Positions 18,061-26,933 of a DNA stretch of 64,000 bases are shown one piece after another. Below the pieces are notes generated by a model, which saw only the letters and a program-made list of their open reading frames with translations, made no database searches and had not been told where the DNA came from. Location of the stretch: NCBI GenBank assembly GCA_963759155.1, contig CAVWXX010000006.1, positions 1 through 64,000 on the forward strand, read 5' to 3'. The stretch comes from SZUA-36 sp963759155. GTDB taxonomy: Bacteria > Pseudomonadota > Gammaproteobacteria > Xanthomonadales > SZUA-36. Positions within the stretch are counted from its first letter, which is position 1, and each line of letters starts with the position of its first letter. A program made the translations under genes and the position numbers.

Positions 18061-18915
18061 TTAAACTTCGACAGGTTCAACCGGCCGGGACCGGTCACGA
18101 ATCCACTCACTCCACGAACCCGCATATAGTTTTGAACCCTCTAACCCGGCTAACTCTGCCGCGAAAATCGCGTGACAGGCAGTCACGCCGGAGCCACACA
18201 TAAACACCAGCTCCGCTGGATGATAACTTCCCAGTAAGTCGAGTAGTAACTTGCGGATGTCGGCTGCCGGTTTAAAGAGACCGTCCGGTTGGAGACTTAA
18301 TTGAAAAGGAAAGTTGACTGAGCCGGGTATATGACCTGCCACGGAATCAATTGGCTCAAACTCACCTTTAAAGCGTTCTGCTGCTCTGACATCGGCTAAT
18401 AACATCGGATGTTCTGAAAGCCCCTCAAGAATGTCCCGGGTGGATACCACCAGGTCACTACGAGTCTCGAGCCTTACAGGTTTGGTACCTGCGACTGTCA
18501 CCTGGCCGCTTTCCAGCTCAAAGCCGGCTGATTGCCAGGCCGGTAAACCACCATCCAGCAATGCAGCTTGACCATGACCAAAATAGCTCATCAACCACCA
18601 CAACCGCGTGGCGATAGACCCGCCGGCATCATCATATGCAACCAGCTTGGTACCGGGCTGCCAACCGGAACGGGCGAGAAATGTCGCAAATTTATCGGCA
18701 TCAGGTAACGGGTGACGTCCGCTGTTGCTGTTGACAGGGCTGGAAAGATCATCATCAAGATGGGCATACACCGCACCGGGAATATGCGCGTGCAAATAGT
18801 CGCGATAACCTTTTGCTGTGTCGTTCAGAATGAATCGACAATCAACGACTAAAACGGTTTCTTTTTGTTGTGCCGTATGTAGCTCTTGCGCCGAAACCAG
18901 CAATTTTTTACTCAT
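18061..18915 (-). CDS. sseA: 3-mercaptopyruvate/thiosulfate sulfurtransferase
   Basis: A 284-residue tandem-rhodanese protein. The N-terminal inactive rhodanese domain is followed by a catalytic C-terminal domain with the active loop CGSGVTA near residue 240. The CG[S/T]GVT loop is typical of mercaptopyruvate sulfurtransferases, whereas true rhodaneses have CRxGx[R/T], so SseA-type activity is the likelier call. Other landmarks are DCRF near the N-terminus, HIPGAVYAHL, and VAGHIPGSVNFP. It starts ATG 18915. The Nudix gene lies upstream on the same strand, 51 bp away. Confidence 0.9.
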   Translation of the reverse strand: MSKKLLVSAQELHTAQQKETVLVVDCRFILNDTAKGYRDYLHAHIPGAVYAHLDDDLSSPVNSNSGRHPLPDADKFATFLARSGWQPGTKLVAYDDAGGSIATRLWWLMSYFGHGQAALLDGGLPAWQSAGFELESGQVTVAGTKPVRLETRSDLVVSTRDILEGLSEHPMLLADVRAAERFKGEFEPIDSVAGHIPGSVNFPFQLSLQPDGLFKPAADIRKLLLDLLGSYHPAELVFMCGSGVTACHAIFAAELAGLEGSKLYAGSWSEWIRDRSRPVEPVEV

Positions 18916-18966
18916 GAAACCCGTCCGGTTTGCAGCTATCAGTAGAATTGACCGGACCCTGCGACC

Positions 18967-19578
18967 TCACGATCGATGCTCCGCTAGGCGACTGCCAAAG
19001 TTCAACAGTATAGCTGCAGTGATGCCCCAGATTTTGTGCCCCTGCCAGTTCAACGTGGAAATCACAAATTTTCTGTCGCCCTCAAAAACTTCCTGATGAG
19101 AGTATTGCCGGCGGTCGACGGCAATCCTCAGTGGCACGGTAAACACCTCTGACACTTCACTCAGATCAGGCTTCCATTCAAATGAAGACCGGACCAGGCC
19201 AACGACCGGTAATACCCTGTAATCCGATATTGTATCCAGACGGTCAAGAAAACCAAGCGGGGATACCTGAGAGAAATCCAGGCCTATCTCTTCTTCAGCT
19301 TCACGCAGTGCGGTTGAGACGGCCGAGCGGTCGGTACGTTCAACGGAACCTCCGGGAAAACTGACTTGCCCGGGGTGCTGCAATAACAACTCCGAGCGAA
19401 CGGTCAACAGAATTTCAGGTTCGGGTTTATCTAAGACAGGCACAAGAACAGCCGCGGTCCGGTTGGGCCGAGACGGGTTTTCGGCAGTGTTTCGAAGAAT
19501 TTTAAGCTTAAGCGCAGACACACCCTGGTCAAAGGGTGAAACAGCACTCAACAAAGTATGATGCAATTCTGATGACAT
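18967..19578 (-). CDS. CoA pyrophosphatase-type Nudix hydrolase
   Basis: About 203 residues. The CoA-hydrolase subfamily signature LLTVRSELLLQHPGQVSFPGG is followed by the Nudix helix ALREAEEEIGL. Members such as NudL hydrolyse CoA or acyl-CoA to phosphopantetheine and 3',5'-ADP. I prefer ATG 19578; an in-frame TTG six codons upstream has no better ribosome binding site. Biological substrate in this organism is unknown. Confidence 0.85.
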   Translation of the reverse strand: MSSELHHTLLSAVSPFDQGVSALKLKILRNTAENPSRPNRTAAVLVPVLDKPEPEILLTVRSELLLQHPGQVSFPGGSVERTDRSAVSTALREAEEEIGLDFSQVSPLGFLDRLDTISDYRVLPVVGLVRSSFEWKPDLSEVSEVFTVPLRIAVDRRQYSHQEVFEGDRKFVISTLNWQGHKIWGITAAILLNFGSRLAEHRS

Positions 19579-19671
19579 ATCCCGATATGATATCAAGACC
19601 TGTTCAGCGTCAATAGAACTAGCTTAAGAAAAAGCTAAAAAGATACGCTAAGAGGGTAATTCGGACCCCAA

Positions 19672-19707
19672 AATAAAACCGGGTGACATTTGCCACCCGG
19701 TTTTATT
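19672..19707 (-). terminator. Intrinsic terminator of the FKBP gene
   Basis: A 14-bp stem aataaaaccgggtg / cacccggttttatt with an 8-nt loop, immediately after the minus-strand FKBP stop. Confidence 0.8.
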
Positions 19708-19711
19708 ACTT

Positions 19712-20392
19712 TTACTGCAGGATCTCTACTAACTTGAGATCGAACATTAAGGCTTCGTTCGGACCAACCGGCGGATTACCGCGGGCACCGAATGCCAACT
19801 CAGGTGGAACAAACACTTGCCAGGTTGAACCAGCTTTCATCAGGGGCAATACTTCCTGCCAGCCTTTTAATACTGCGTTAACCGTAAACTCTTCCGGGGT
19901 TCCGCGGGCAAATGAGCTGTCAAATTCACGCCCATCCAGCTTGGAACCACGATAGTGAACCGTAACCTTGCTTTCAAGACCAGGACGGGCACCATCACCT
20001 TCTTCAATGATGCGGTATTGAACACCGCTGGGAAGGACAACAATTCCGGTCTTGGACTTATTGGCCTCAAGAAACTTTTCACTGGCTGCCTGGTTTTCTT
20101 CAGATAAAATACGGAACTGCTCAACCTGTTCAGCACGTACCTTCTCCTGCAATGCCGTCAGCAGTGCACGCATTTCTTCCGCACTGACCTGTGGCTCCTT
20201 TTCCGCAACAACGTCACGAATAGCAGTGATAAGTGATTCAACATCGAATTCGGTAGAACGGCGCGCGATGTCAGCACCGATATCCCAACCAACTGCATAG
20301 CTGAGCTTACCTTTTTCTGTATTTACGTCCTGTGCAAGGACTGAACCTGTCGTAATTATTAGTAAAACTGTTAGCGCGAGTCTGGATCGCAT
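19712..20392 (-). CDS. Exported FKBP-type peptidyl-prolyl isomerase
   Basis: A 226-residue periplasmic proline isomerase of the FkpA/FklB/Mip type. Start ATG 20392 follows GGAGG at 8 nt and gives a signal peptide (MRSRLALTVLLIITTGSVLA). The N-terminal helical dimerisation domain (KLSYAVGWDIGADIA, then a long charged helix) precedes the FKBP domain, with VTVHYRGSKLDGREFDSSFA, GWQEVLPLMKAGSTW and PPELAFGARG. Family members assist folding of periplasmic and outer-membrane proteins. It is divergent from pspA, 316 bp away. Confidence 0.92.
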   Translation of the reverse strand: MRSRLALTVLLIITTGSVLAQDVNTEKGKLSYAVGWDIGADIARRSTEFDVESLITAIRDVVAEKEPQVSAEEMRALLTALQEKVRAEQVEQFRILSEENQAASEKFLEANKSKTGIVVLPSGVQYRIIEEGDGARPGLESKVTVHYRGSKLDGREFDSSFARGTPEEFTVNAVLKGWQEVLPLMKAGSTWQVFVPPELAFGARGNPPVGPNEALMFDLKLVEILQ

Positions 20393-20654
20393 TGAGTATT
20401 CCTCCAGAGAATTTCTGTATGCCGGCCCATTGCCAGTCAATAAAGGGAGGCTATTCTACATGAGTAGCCGTTAATATGTCATGCCCGATTCATGTTCAAT
20501 TTATACACGGGCAGCCAGATAGACTATGCAGCTACTATCAAGTTCAACCATCAGTTGGCATATTTCACCACCGGATTGACTCTGATATCGCTTCAGTTTT
20601 CTCAGTTGCCAAACTTATTCAATATATTCAGATACTTATGAAACTCAAAAAGTT

Positions 20655-20670
20655 TGGCATGATGCATGCA
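20655..20670 (+). promoter_or_regulatory. Sigma-54 (-24/-12) promoter of pspABC
   Basis: TGGCATGATGCATGCA matches the sigma-54 consensus TGGCACG-N4-TTGCW in 9 of 12 fixed positions or better, with the GG and GC dinucleotides at the required spacing. Transcription would start near 20681, 28 bp before pspA. In E. coli, pspA is transcribed by sigma-54 RNA polymerase under PspF. I did not find a pspF gene in the window. The remaining 20393-20654 holds no gene. Confidence 0.8.
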
Positions 20671-20708
20671 TTAATACAGTTACAGATTTGAATGCAGGAG
20701 CATAAACC

Positions 20709-21404
20709 ATGAGTGTCTTTTCCAGATTTACCGATATTATTAACGCCAATATCAATTCCTTACTAGAAAAAGCCGAAGATCCGGAGAAAATCATCCGTCT
20801 GATGATCCAGGAAATGGAAGATACGCTGGTAGAAATCCGCTCTGCGGCTGCCAAATGTATTGCCGACCGCAAAGAGCAACGACGCTATGCCGAGTTTCTC
20901 GAGCGCGAACAGAAGGGATGGGCCAAACGGGCAGAGTTGGCGGTTCGTCAAAACCGTGAAGACCTGGCACGGGCGGCACTTGCTGAAAAACAGGCATTGG
21001 CCGATGAGGCTGAACAGATAGTTCATGAATCCAAGATGCTTGACGAACAGCTTGATAAGTTCAATTCCGACATTTCACAGCTACAAAGTAAGCTGACTGA
21101 TGCAAAAACACGTCAACGCAGCATCGTCATACGCCATAAAACAGCGACGTCACAATTGGCGGCACGTAAACATATCCATGATGACAAGATCGACGAAATG
21201 CTCTTTCGCTTTGAAAATGCCGAACGACGCATTGATCGGGTCGAAGCACAGGGCGAGGCTTTGGATATGGGACGACGCACCAGCCTGGCAGACGAAATTG
21301 CCGGACTTGAGGATGACGACCGTGTCGAAGATGAACTTTCGGCTTTAAAGGCAAGAGTAAAGAAAGCCGACTCAGCGACTAAAGACGAATCAGGAGATAA
21401 ATGA
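20709..21404 (+). CDS. pspA: Phage shock protein A
   Basis: A 231-residue PspA/IM30 coiled-coil protein. It begins MSVFSRFTDIINANINSLLE and continues AEDPEKIIRLMIQEMEDTL, both diagnostic. PspA binds and inhibits PspF when the membrane is intact and oligomerises on the inner membrane to preserve proton motive force when it is stressed (ESCRT-III superfamily). AGGAG precedes the start. First gene of pspABC; its TGA overlaps the pspB ATG. Confidence 0.97.
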   Translation: MSVFSRFTDIINANINSLLEKAEDPEKIIRLMIQEMEDTLVEIRSAAAKCIADRKEQRRYAEFLEREQKGWAKRAELAVRQNREDLARAALAEKQALADEAEQIVHESKMLDEQLDKFNSDISQLQSKLTDAKTRQRSIVIRHKTATSQLAARKHIHDDKIDEMLFRFENAERRIDRVEAQGEALDMGRRTSLADEIAGLEDDDRVEDELSALKARVKKADSATKDESGDK

Positions 21405-21625
21405 TGTCAGAACTCATTCCCATTCTCCTATTAACCGTCTGCGCCCCGTTATGGATCATTTTTCATTACATCACCAAAATGAAAACGTCCAAAGGCTTAA
21501 CACCCGAAGATGAAAAAATGCTGACGGATATTTGGGAGTCCACCAAGAAAATGGAGGATCGCATTGTCACACTCGAGCGCATCCTGGATATCGAATCACC
21601 CAGTTGGAGGCAACGCCATGAGTGA
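21401..21625 (+). CDS. pspB: Phage shock protein B
   Basis: A 74-residue membrane protein with one N-terminal transmembrane helix (LIPILLLTVCAPLWIIFHYI) and a C-terminal amphipathic coiled coil (MEDRIVTLERILDIESPSWR). PspB and PspC form the inner-membrane sensor that recruits PspA. Two adjacent ATGs (21401 and 21404) are possible; the second has better spacing from AGGAG. It overlaps both neighbours. Confidence 0.94.
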   Translation: MMSELIPILLLTVCAPLWIIFHYITKMKTSKGLTPEDEKMLTDIWESTKKMEDRIVTLERILDIESPSWRQRHE

Positions 21626-22016
21626 TCTTTACGAGCGCAAAAACCCGCACCGCTTATACCGCGACAAGGAGAATGCCATACTGACGGGTGTATGCGCCGG
21701 CCTGGCTGACTATTTTGGTCTTTGCCGTAAGGGATTGAGAATCGTCGTGGCGATCTGCACCTTGTTCTTTTTTCCCTTTGTCGTACTGGCTTATATCACC
21801 CTGTCGATTATTCTCCCGGTCAAACCGCAAGATTTGTATCAGGATGAAAGCCAGGAAAAATTCTGGCGCGGTGTCAGCATGGCGCCAACAGATGTATTCA
21901 GCAACCTGAGTCATCGTTTCAGGGAACTGGATTTGCGTCTGCAAAAAATGGAAGCCTACATCACCTCAAGAGAGTTCGACATGGATCGGGAACTGGGGCG
22001 TAGTTCACGTCGATAA
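21618..22016 (+). CDS. pspC: Phage shock protein C
   Basis: A 132-residue PspC-domain membrane protein. The domain reads RLYRDKENAILTGVCAGLAD with a downstream hydrophobic helix (VVAICTLFFFPFVVLAYITL), then a cytoplasmic or periplasmic helix with LDLRLQKMEAYITS, as in PspC. Start ATG 21618 follows GGAGG at 7 nt and overlaps the pspB stop. PspB and PspC transmit envelope stress to PspA. No pspD follows. Confidence 0.95.
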   Translation: MSDLYERKNPHRLYRDKENAILTGVCAGLADYFGLCRKGLRIVVAICTLFFFPFVVLAYITLSIILPVKPQDLYQDESQEKFWRGVSMAPTDVFSNLSHRFRELDLRLQKMEAYITSREFDMDRELGRSSRR

Positions 22017-22025
22017 ACCGGGAAT

Positions 22026-22083
22026 GAGGCCGAATCAGGACAAAACGAGTGCTTATCGCGTTAAATTCCACGATTTCGGCCTC
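22026..22083. other. Inverted repeat downstream of pspC
   Basis: gaggccgaa at 22026-22034 and its complement ttcggcctc at 22075-22083 can pair over 9 bp, with a 40-nt loop. There is no T run. It may act as a transcript end or an mRNA-stabilising element for pspABC. Confidence 0.3.
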
Positions 22084-22169
22084 AAATCCATCAACTTTAT
22101 TTAATCTGAATTGTCTTTATCTGTACAACGCCGGAAAAGCGGTCAGAACTTGCAATAGGATTGTTAAAA

Positions 22170-22355
22170 ATGAACTCAATTGAACCAAGCAAAAATGAAG
22201 TTCCAGTTGATTCGAAACCTCTATTTGGATCTACCTGGGTAGCCTTATTCAGCGTGCTACGCAAAAATTACAATGAACGACATATTATTGATGTTGCGGA
22301 TGCCGAATGTTCAAAACCGACAGATTGGCAGCCGGCTGACAAGAAACACAATTAA
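22170..22355 (+). CDS. Small hypothetical protein
   Basis: A possible 61-residue acidic/hydrophilic protein (begins MNSIEPSKNEVPVDSK, ends PADKKHN) with no recognised domain. AGGA lies about 9-10 nt before the ATG. It stands alone in the 478-bp gap between pspC and manC. The remainder of the gap, apart from the inverted repeat at 22026-22083, shows nothing clear. It may be spurious. Confidence 0.3.
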   Translation: MNSIEPSKNEVPVDSKPLFGSTWVALFSVLRKNYNERHIIDVADAECSKPTDWQPADKKHN

Positions 22356-22494
22356 ATTAAATTCAATGTAAACCCGGGTGAATGTCCTTTTCACCTGCCT
22401 GTAGCAAAACATCCATACGATTCCGCCGGGGTGGAATCGGGCATGTTGAATAGGGATTAAAAGCGCAGGGCGGGTCCGGTTCTACCCGGGACGC

Positions 22495-23943
22495 TTACCT
22501 TAATCTGCCATAAATGTCTTCCAGGCGTTCGATGTCATCCTCGCCAAAATAGTTACCGGTCTGAACCTCTATCAGGTGTATATCTTCATCACCCGGGTTT
22601 TCGAGCCGATGCAGTGTTTCTATCGGCACATACGTAGACTGGTTCGCTTCCAATAGAAACTCATCATCGCCCAACCTGACCTTTGCGGTTCCACGTAATA
22701 CTGTCCAGTGCTCTGCCCTTCGATGATGCCGTTGCAGAGACAGCACCTGGCCGGGTTTGATGACCAGGCGTTTGACCTTGCAATCTGCAGCATCTTCCAG
22801 AATCGTGTAGCTACCCCAGGGCCGGTGGACCGTCTTGTGAAAATCAACCGCTTCGTGCTTCAGTTTGGTCAATTGGTTCACAACTTCCTTGACGTCCTGA
22901 GCCTGGTGGCGATCGGTCACCAGTACCGCATCACCGGTATCAACAATGATCAGGTTATTCACGCCAACGGCGGCTATCACGCGGTCATCGCTCTGCACAA
23001 AGCACTCCGTTGAACCCACCATGACGGCCTTGCCCCTGATGCGGTTGCCCGCCGCGTCAGATTCATACAATTCACTAATGGCTTTCCATGAACCAATATC
23101 ACTCCAGCCAAAGTCACTGGCTACAACAGCCGTGTTATCCGCCTTTTCCATAACCGCATAATCGATAGAGATTGACGGGCATTCACTGAACAAATCTGCC
23201 GGAAACTCAATGGGTGATGTTGATTTGTCAGTTGCCTCCCATACGCGGTTAACTGCCTCATAGACATCCGGCGCCAAACGCTTGAGCGCATCAAGAAAGG
23301 TGCTCGCCTGGAAACAGAACATACCTGAGTTCCAGTGGTATTCACCCGACTCAAGGTATTTAACGGCGGTGGCTTCATCCGGCTTCTCAACAAACTCGGC
23401 AACCCGATAGCCGCCATTTTCAGTCAGGGCTTCTCCCTGACGAATGTAACCAAAACCTGTCTCAGCGTGTGTCGGATAAATACCGAAGGTGACGAGATAG
23501 CCTTCATTTGAAAGTTTAAATGCCTCTTTCACCGAGGCTTCAAAGCTTCGCAAGTCCGCTATCAGGTGATCCGCGGGCATGACCAGCAAGGACGCATCTT
23601 CGTGCACGCTATCACGTACACTCATGGCCGCCAGCGCAATTGCAGGCGCGGTATTTCTACCCATGGGCTCAAGCAGAAATTGCTCATTACCGGTATTGTT
23701 TTTTGTACCGGCATACAGGTCACGTGTATAAAAATAATAATCACGACTCGTCACGGTAATGACTGGTGCGTCACCGGCAACGGCTTTCGCCCTGAGCAGG
23801 GTCTTCTCCGCCAGCGTCTCACCATCAACCAGTTCCATAAACGGTTTGGGGTGCGCGCGCCTGGAAACCGGCCATAATCGCGTGCCCGCGCCGCCAGAAA
23901 GGATGACGGGGATCAATGCTTGTTGCGTTTTGGATTGACTCAT
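22495..23943 (-). CDS. manC: Mannose-1-phosphate guanylyltransferase / mannose-6-phosphate isomerase
   Basis: Bifunctional 482-residue enzyme that interconverts fructose-6-P and mannose-6-P and makes GDP-mannose for surface polysaccharides. The nucleotidyltransferase signature PVILSGGAGTRLWPVSR is at the N-terminus, followed by HPKPFMEL. The C-terminal type II phosphomannose isomerase cupin has RPWGSYTILED, KPGQVLSLQRHHRRAEHW and PIETLHRLENPG. It follows rfbD by 3 bp in a four-gene minus-strand operon rfbA-rfbC-rfbD-manC. The phosphomannomutase partner is not in the window. Confidence 0.95.
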   Translation of the reverse strand: MSQSKTQQALIPVILSGGAGTRLWPVSRRAHPKPFMELVDGETLAEKTLLRAKAVAGDAPVITVTSRDYYFYTRDLYAGTKNNTGNEQFLLEPMGRNTAPAIALAAMSVRDSVHEDASLLVMPADHLIADLRSFEASVKEAFKLSNEGYLVTFGIYPTHAETGFGYIRQGEALTENGGYRVAEFVEKPDEATAVKYLESGEYHWNSGMFCFQASTFLDALKRLAPDVYEAVNRVWEATDKSTSPIEFPADLFSECPSISIDYAVMEKADNTAVVASDFGWSDIGSWKAISELYESDAAGNRIRGKAVMVGSTECFVQSDDRVIAAVGVNNLIIVDTGDAVLVTDRHQAQDVKEVVNQLTKLKHEAVDFHKTVHRPWGSYTILEDAADCKVKRLVIKPGQVLSLQRHHRRAEHWTVLRGTAKVRLGDDEFLLEANQSTYVPIETLHRLENPGDEDIHLIEVQTGNYFGEDDIERLEDIYGRLR

Positions 23944-23946
23944 TAT

Positions 23947-24864
23947 CTATGCCCTGGATTTGATTTCATTAATGACGGTAGTCAGCGATTGCTCAAATGA
24001 AGCCGGATGTATATTAAACACCCGGGTGATTTTAGCCGTATCTAACACCGACCATTTTGGACGCCGTGCAGGCTGTGGAAACTCCGAACTCGGTATGGGC
24101 GCCACCTCGGGAAGCTCGTTGAGCAAGCCCTTACTGACTGCGAGACTGAATATTTCCTGTGCAAAACCATACCAGCTCAGGCTACGCCCATCACAGTAAT
24201 GAAACACACCATTTTGTTCAGCAGATTCATTTGTCTGCCAGGCCTGAATAACGGAAACACTGGCCAGCGCGAGGTTTTTTGCGGAGGTCGGACAACCCTG
24301 TTGGTCGTCCACTATTTTTAAAGACACTCCCCTGCGCGCCAGGTCCAGCATGCTCAGGACAAAATTCTTTCCATGTGACGAATAAACCCAGGAGGTCCTG
24401 AGTATCACGTGACTGCAGGCAGATTCCTCCAGCGCTCTCTCACCTGCTCTTTTGCTATCACCGTATACACTCATGGGGCTGGAAGCATCCGTCTCAAGAT
24501 AAGGCCTGTCAGCTTTACCGTCAAAAACGTAGTCGGTCGAGTAATGTACCAGGCGGGAGCCGTTTTTCTTTGCCCATGATGCCAAGCGACCGGGCAGGTC
24601 TGCATTGACATTAAAGGCCGTCTCTATGTCTGTTTCAGCCTGATCAACTGCCGTGTAGGCCGCTGTATTTACGATTAATCCAGGTTGTACGCGGTTCAGC
24701 AAACTCTCAAGCTTGCCCCCATCACCGATATCCAGTTCCAACCAGTTTTCCACCGCCCTGTCCGGCGTGCTGCGGTCGGTAGGGATAACACGACCATACG
24801 CCGACAACAGGGGAAGCAACTCACTTCCAAGCTGGCCAGCGGCACCCGTCAGCAGAATATTCAA
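23947..24864 (-). CDS. rfbD: dTDP-4-dehydrorhamnose reductase
   Basis: Final step of dTDP-L-rhamnose synthesis: NAD(P)H reduction of dTDP-4-keto-L-rhamnose. It is an extended SDR of 305 residues with the Rossmann motif LLTGAAGQLGSEL at the N-terminus, the YxxxK catalytic pair in VYGDSKRAGER, and DYVFDGKADRPYLETD. It overlaps rfbC by 4 bp. Confidence 0.95.
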   Translation of the reverse strand: MNILLTGAAGQLGSELLPLLSAYGRVIPTDRSTPDRAVENWLELDIGDGGKLESLLNRVQPGLIVNTAAYTAVDQAETDIETAFNVNADLPGRLASWAKKNGSRLVHYSTDYVFDGKADRPYLETDASSPMSVYGDSKRAGERALEESACSHVILRTSWVYSSHGKNFVLSMLDLARRGVSLKIVDDQQGCPTSAKNLALASVSVIQAWQTNESAEQNGVFHYCDGRSLSWYGFAQEIFSLAVSKGLLNELPEVAPIPSSEFPQPARRPKWSVLDTAKITRVFNIHPASFEQSLTTVINEIKSRA

Positions 24865-25418
24865 CTTTCACCCTCCGGTAAACGATCAGACGGGATCTCA
24901 CATAAACGCGGTGCATTTTGGTCCTTTCCGGATAGAGACCCTGGTTCACAAGGCCACACAATACCGATATCCGGGTCATTCCAGGCGATCGCCACTTCGT
25001 ATTCCGGTGCATATTCGGTCGTACAGTGATAGTGAAACAATGCACTTTCACTCAATACAATAAAGCCGTGCGCAAAGCCTTCGGGAACATATAGCTGACG
25101 ATGGTTTTTTGAGCTCAACTCCACTCCCGCCCATTGTCCGAACGACACTGAACCCGGACGTACATCAACTGCCACATCGAAGATCCGTCCTTCCAGCACG
25201 GAGACAAGTTTGCCCTGGGGTTGACGGTACTGATAATGCAAGCCGCGTAATACACCCTTTTGAGAACGGGAAATATTGGCCTGATCGAAGTGCACCGGTA
25301 ATCCATGTTTACCATAGCTACTGGCTTTCCAGCTTTCATGAAAAAAGCCTCTCTCATCACCAAACACCCGGGGTTCAATAATGACAACGCCATCAAGACC
25401 GGTTTTCAGAACCCTCAA
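24861..25418 (-). CDS. rfbC: dTDP-4-dehydrorhamnose 3,5-epimerase
   Basis: A 185-residue cupin epimerase in the dTDP-rhamnose pathway. Landmarks are VIIEPRVFGDERGFFHESW, the His in GVLRGLHYQ, VAVDVRPGS, and YVPEGFAHGF. It overlaps its neighbours rfbA and rfbD by 4 bp each. Confidence 0.95.
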   Translation of the reverse strand: MRVLKTGLDGVVIIEPRVFGDERGFFHESWKASSYGKHGLPVHFDQANISRSQKGVLRGLHYQYRQPQGKLVSVLEGRIFDVAVDVRPGSVSFGQWAGVELSSKNHRQLYVPEGFAHGFIVLSESALFHYHCTTEYAPEYEVAIAWNDPDIGIVWPCEPGSLSGKDQNAPRLCEIPSDRLPEGES

Positions 25419-26305
25419 CCGTCCGCCCCCCGTTCCAGCAACTGCACAAGATATTCGCCGTAACCACTGTTTCTGAGCGGTTCTGCCAACTCGAGAACAC
25501 GCTTGTCATCAATCCAGCCCTGCAAATAGGCAATTTCCTCCGGACAGGCAACTTTAAGCCCCTGCCGGGCCTCGATGGTCTCGATGAAACTGGATGCCTG
25601 TTGCAGTGATTCATGTGTGCCCGTATCCAACCAGGCATATCCGCGACCCAGGCGCTCCAGACGCAGACTGCCATCTTCCAGGTATCGACGATTCAGATCG
25701 GTAATTTCAAGCTCACCTCTCGGCGACGGTTTTAACTCACGGGCAAACTGGCTGGCGCGGTTATCATAGAAATACAAACCGGTCACGGCGTAATTGGAGC
25801 GTGGCTTTGATGGCTTCTCTTCCAGGTTCAACACACGCATGTCAGCGTCAAACTCGACCACACCATAACGTTCAGGGTCTCGAACCCAGTAACCAAAAAC
25901 CGTACTGCCCCCGGTGATGAGCATGCTGCGGAACAACACTTCCTGTAAGCCGCCACCATGAAAAATATTGTCACCAAGTATCAGGCAGGATGGTGACCCA
26001 TCAAGAAAATCCTCAGCGATGATCAGGGCCTGGGCCAAACCGTCCGGACTTTCCTGAACAGCGAATGAGATTTCAATACCCCACTGGCTGCCATCACCCA
26101 ACAGTTGTTTGAAAAGACTCTGCTCGTGAGGTGTCGTGATAACAAGCACTTCACGAATACCCGCCTGCATCAGCGTGGACAACGGATAGTAGATCATCGG
26201 CTTGTCGTACACCGGCAACAGCTGTTTACTCATCACCCGTGTAATTGGATATAAACGGGTACCACTTCCCCCGGCCAGGATGATGCCTTTTCTATTTTGT
26301 TCCAT
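25415..26305 (-). CDS. rfbA: Glucose-1-phosphate thymidylyltransferase
   Basis: First step of dTDP-rhamnose synthesis, making dTDP-glucose from dTTP and glucose-1-P. The motif KGIILAGGSGTRLYPIT is followed by KQLLPVYDKPMIYYPLSTLM, and ILGDNIFHG is present. I choose ATG 26305, 7 nt after GGTGAT; an in-frame GTG four codons upstream is possible. It heads the operon. The intervening dehydratase rfbB (dTDP-glucose 4,6-dehydratase) is not in this window and must be elsewhere. Confidence 0.95.
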   Translation of the reverse strand: MEQNRKGIILAGGSGTRLYPITRVMSKQLLPVYDKPMIYYPLSTLMQAGIREVLVITTPHEQSLFKQLLGDGSQWGIEISFAVQESPDGLAQALIIAEDFLDGSPSCLILGDNIFHGGGLQEVLFRSMLITGGSTVFGYWVRDPERYGVVEFDADMRVLNLEEKPSKPRSNYAVTGLYFYDNRASQFARELKPSPRGELEITDLNRRYLEDGSLRLERLGRGYAWLDTGTHESLQQASSFIETIEARQGLKVACPEEIAYLQGWIDDKRVLELAEPLRNSGYGEYLVQLLERGADG

Positions 26306-26401
26306 CGGGTAAATCACCGTTCACCATGCCGTTAATCCGACGCTTTACAGGTTAAATTCAAAAAAACCCAAATTCACTGATTCCTGTCAGGCAGCAGCCC
26401 G

Positions 26402-26863
26402 TCAGAATGGGATATCGTCATCGGCGAAATCGTTATCAGGGGCCGGCTTGGCTGGTGCCTGTTGCGGCGCTGGGTTTTTGCGGAATCCGCCACCGCCGCC
26501 TGCCTGGGCCTGACCGCCAGCGTCTTGGCGACTACCCAGCATTTGCATATCGCTGGCTACAATTTCAGTGGTATAACGATCCTGTCCGCTTTGATCCTGC
26601 CATTTGCGTGTTTGAAGTTTGCCTTCAATATAAACCTGGCTTCCCTTCTTCAGGTATTCGCCCATAATCTCAGCCAGACGCTGAAATGCAACCACCCGGT
26701 GCCATTCGGTTTTTTCGACTTTTTCACCGGTTTGCTTGTCGTTCCAGCTCTCCGCAGTCGCCACTGTAATGTTTGCGACTGCCGCACCACTCGCGGTGTA
26801 CTTAATCTCCGGATCTCTCCCCAGATTACCCACCAGAATTACCTTGTTCACACCTCTTGCCAT
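26402..26863 (-). CDS. ssb: Single-stranded DNA-binding protein
   Basis: A 153-residue SSB. The OB fold has GVNKVILVGNLGRDPEIKY and TEWHRVVAF, a Gly/Gln/Pro-rich linker follows, and the acidic tip DFADDDIPF recruits repair and replication proteins. AGGAG precedes ATG 26863. It follows the MFS gene on the same strand, as in pseudomonads. Confidence 0.97.
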   Translation of the reverse strand: MARGVNKVILVGNLGRDPEIKYTASGAAVANITVATAESWNDKQTGEKVEKTEWHRVVAFQRLAEIMGEYLKKGSQVYIEGKLQTRKWQDQSGQDRYTTEIVASDMQMLGSRQDAGGQAQAGGGGGFRKNPAPQQAPAKPAPDNDFADDDIPF

Positions 26864-26933
26864 CTAGCTTCTCCTGCTTTGCGAAGCCTTGCTCCGCCGT
26901 TCAAATTCAGACCCTCAAGTGTAGCATACACAA

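Noticed and set aside
22161..22355. Extended start (TTG 22161) for the small frame after pspC
   Set aside because: The TTG lacks spacing from a binding site; ATG 22170 is the better choice, and the gene itself is doubtful.
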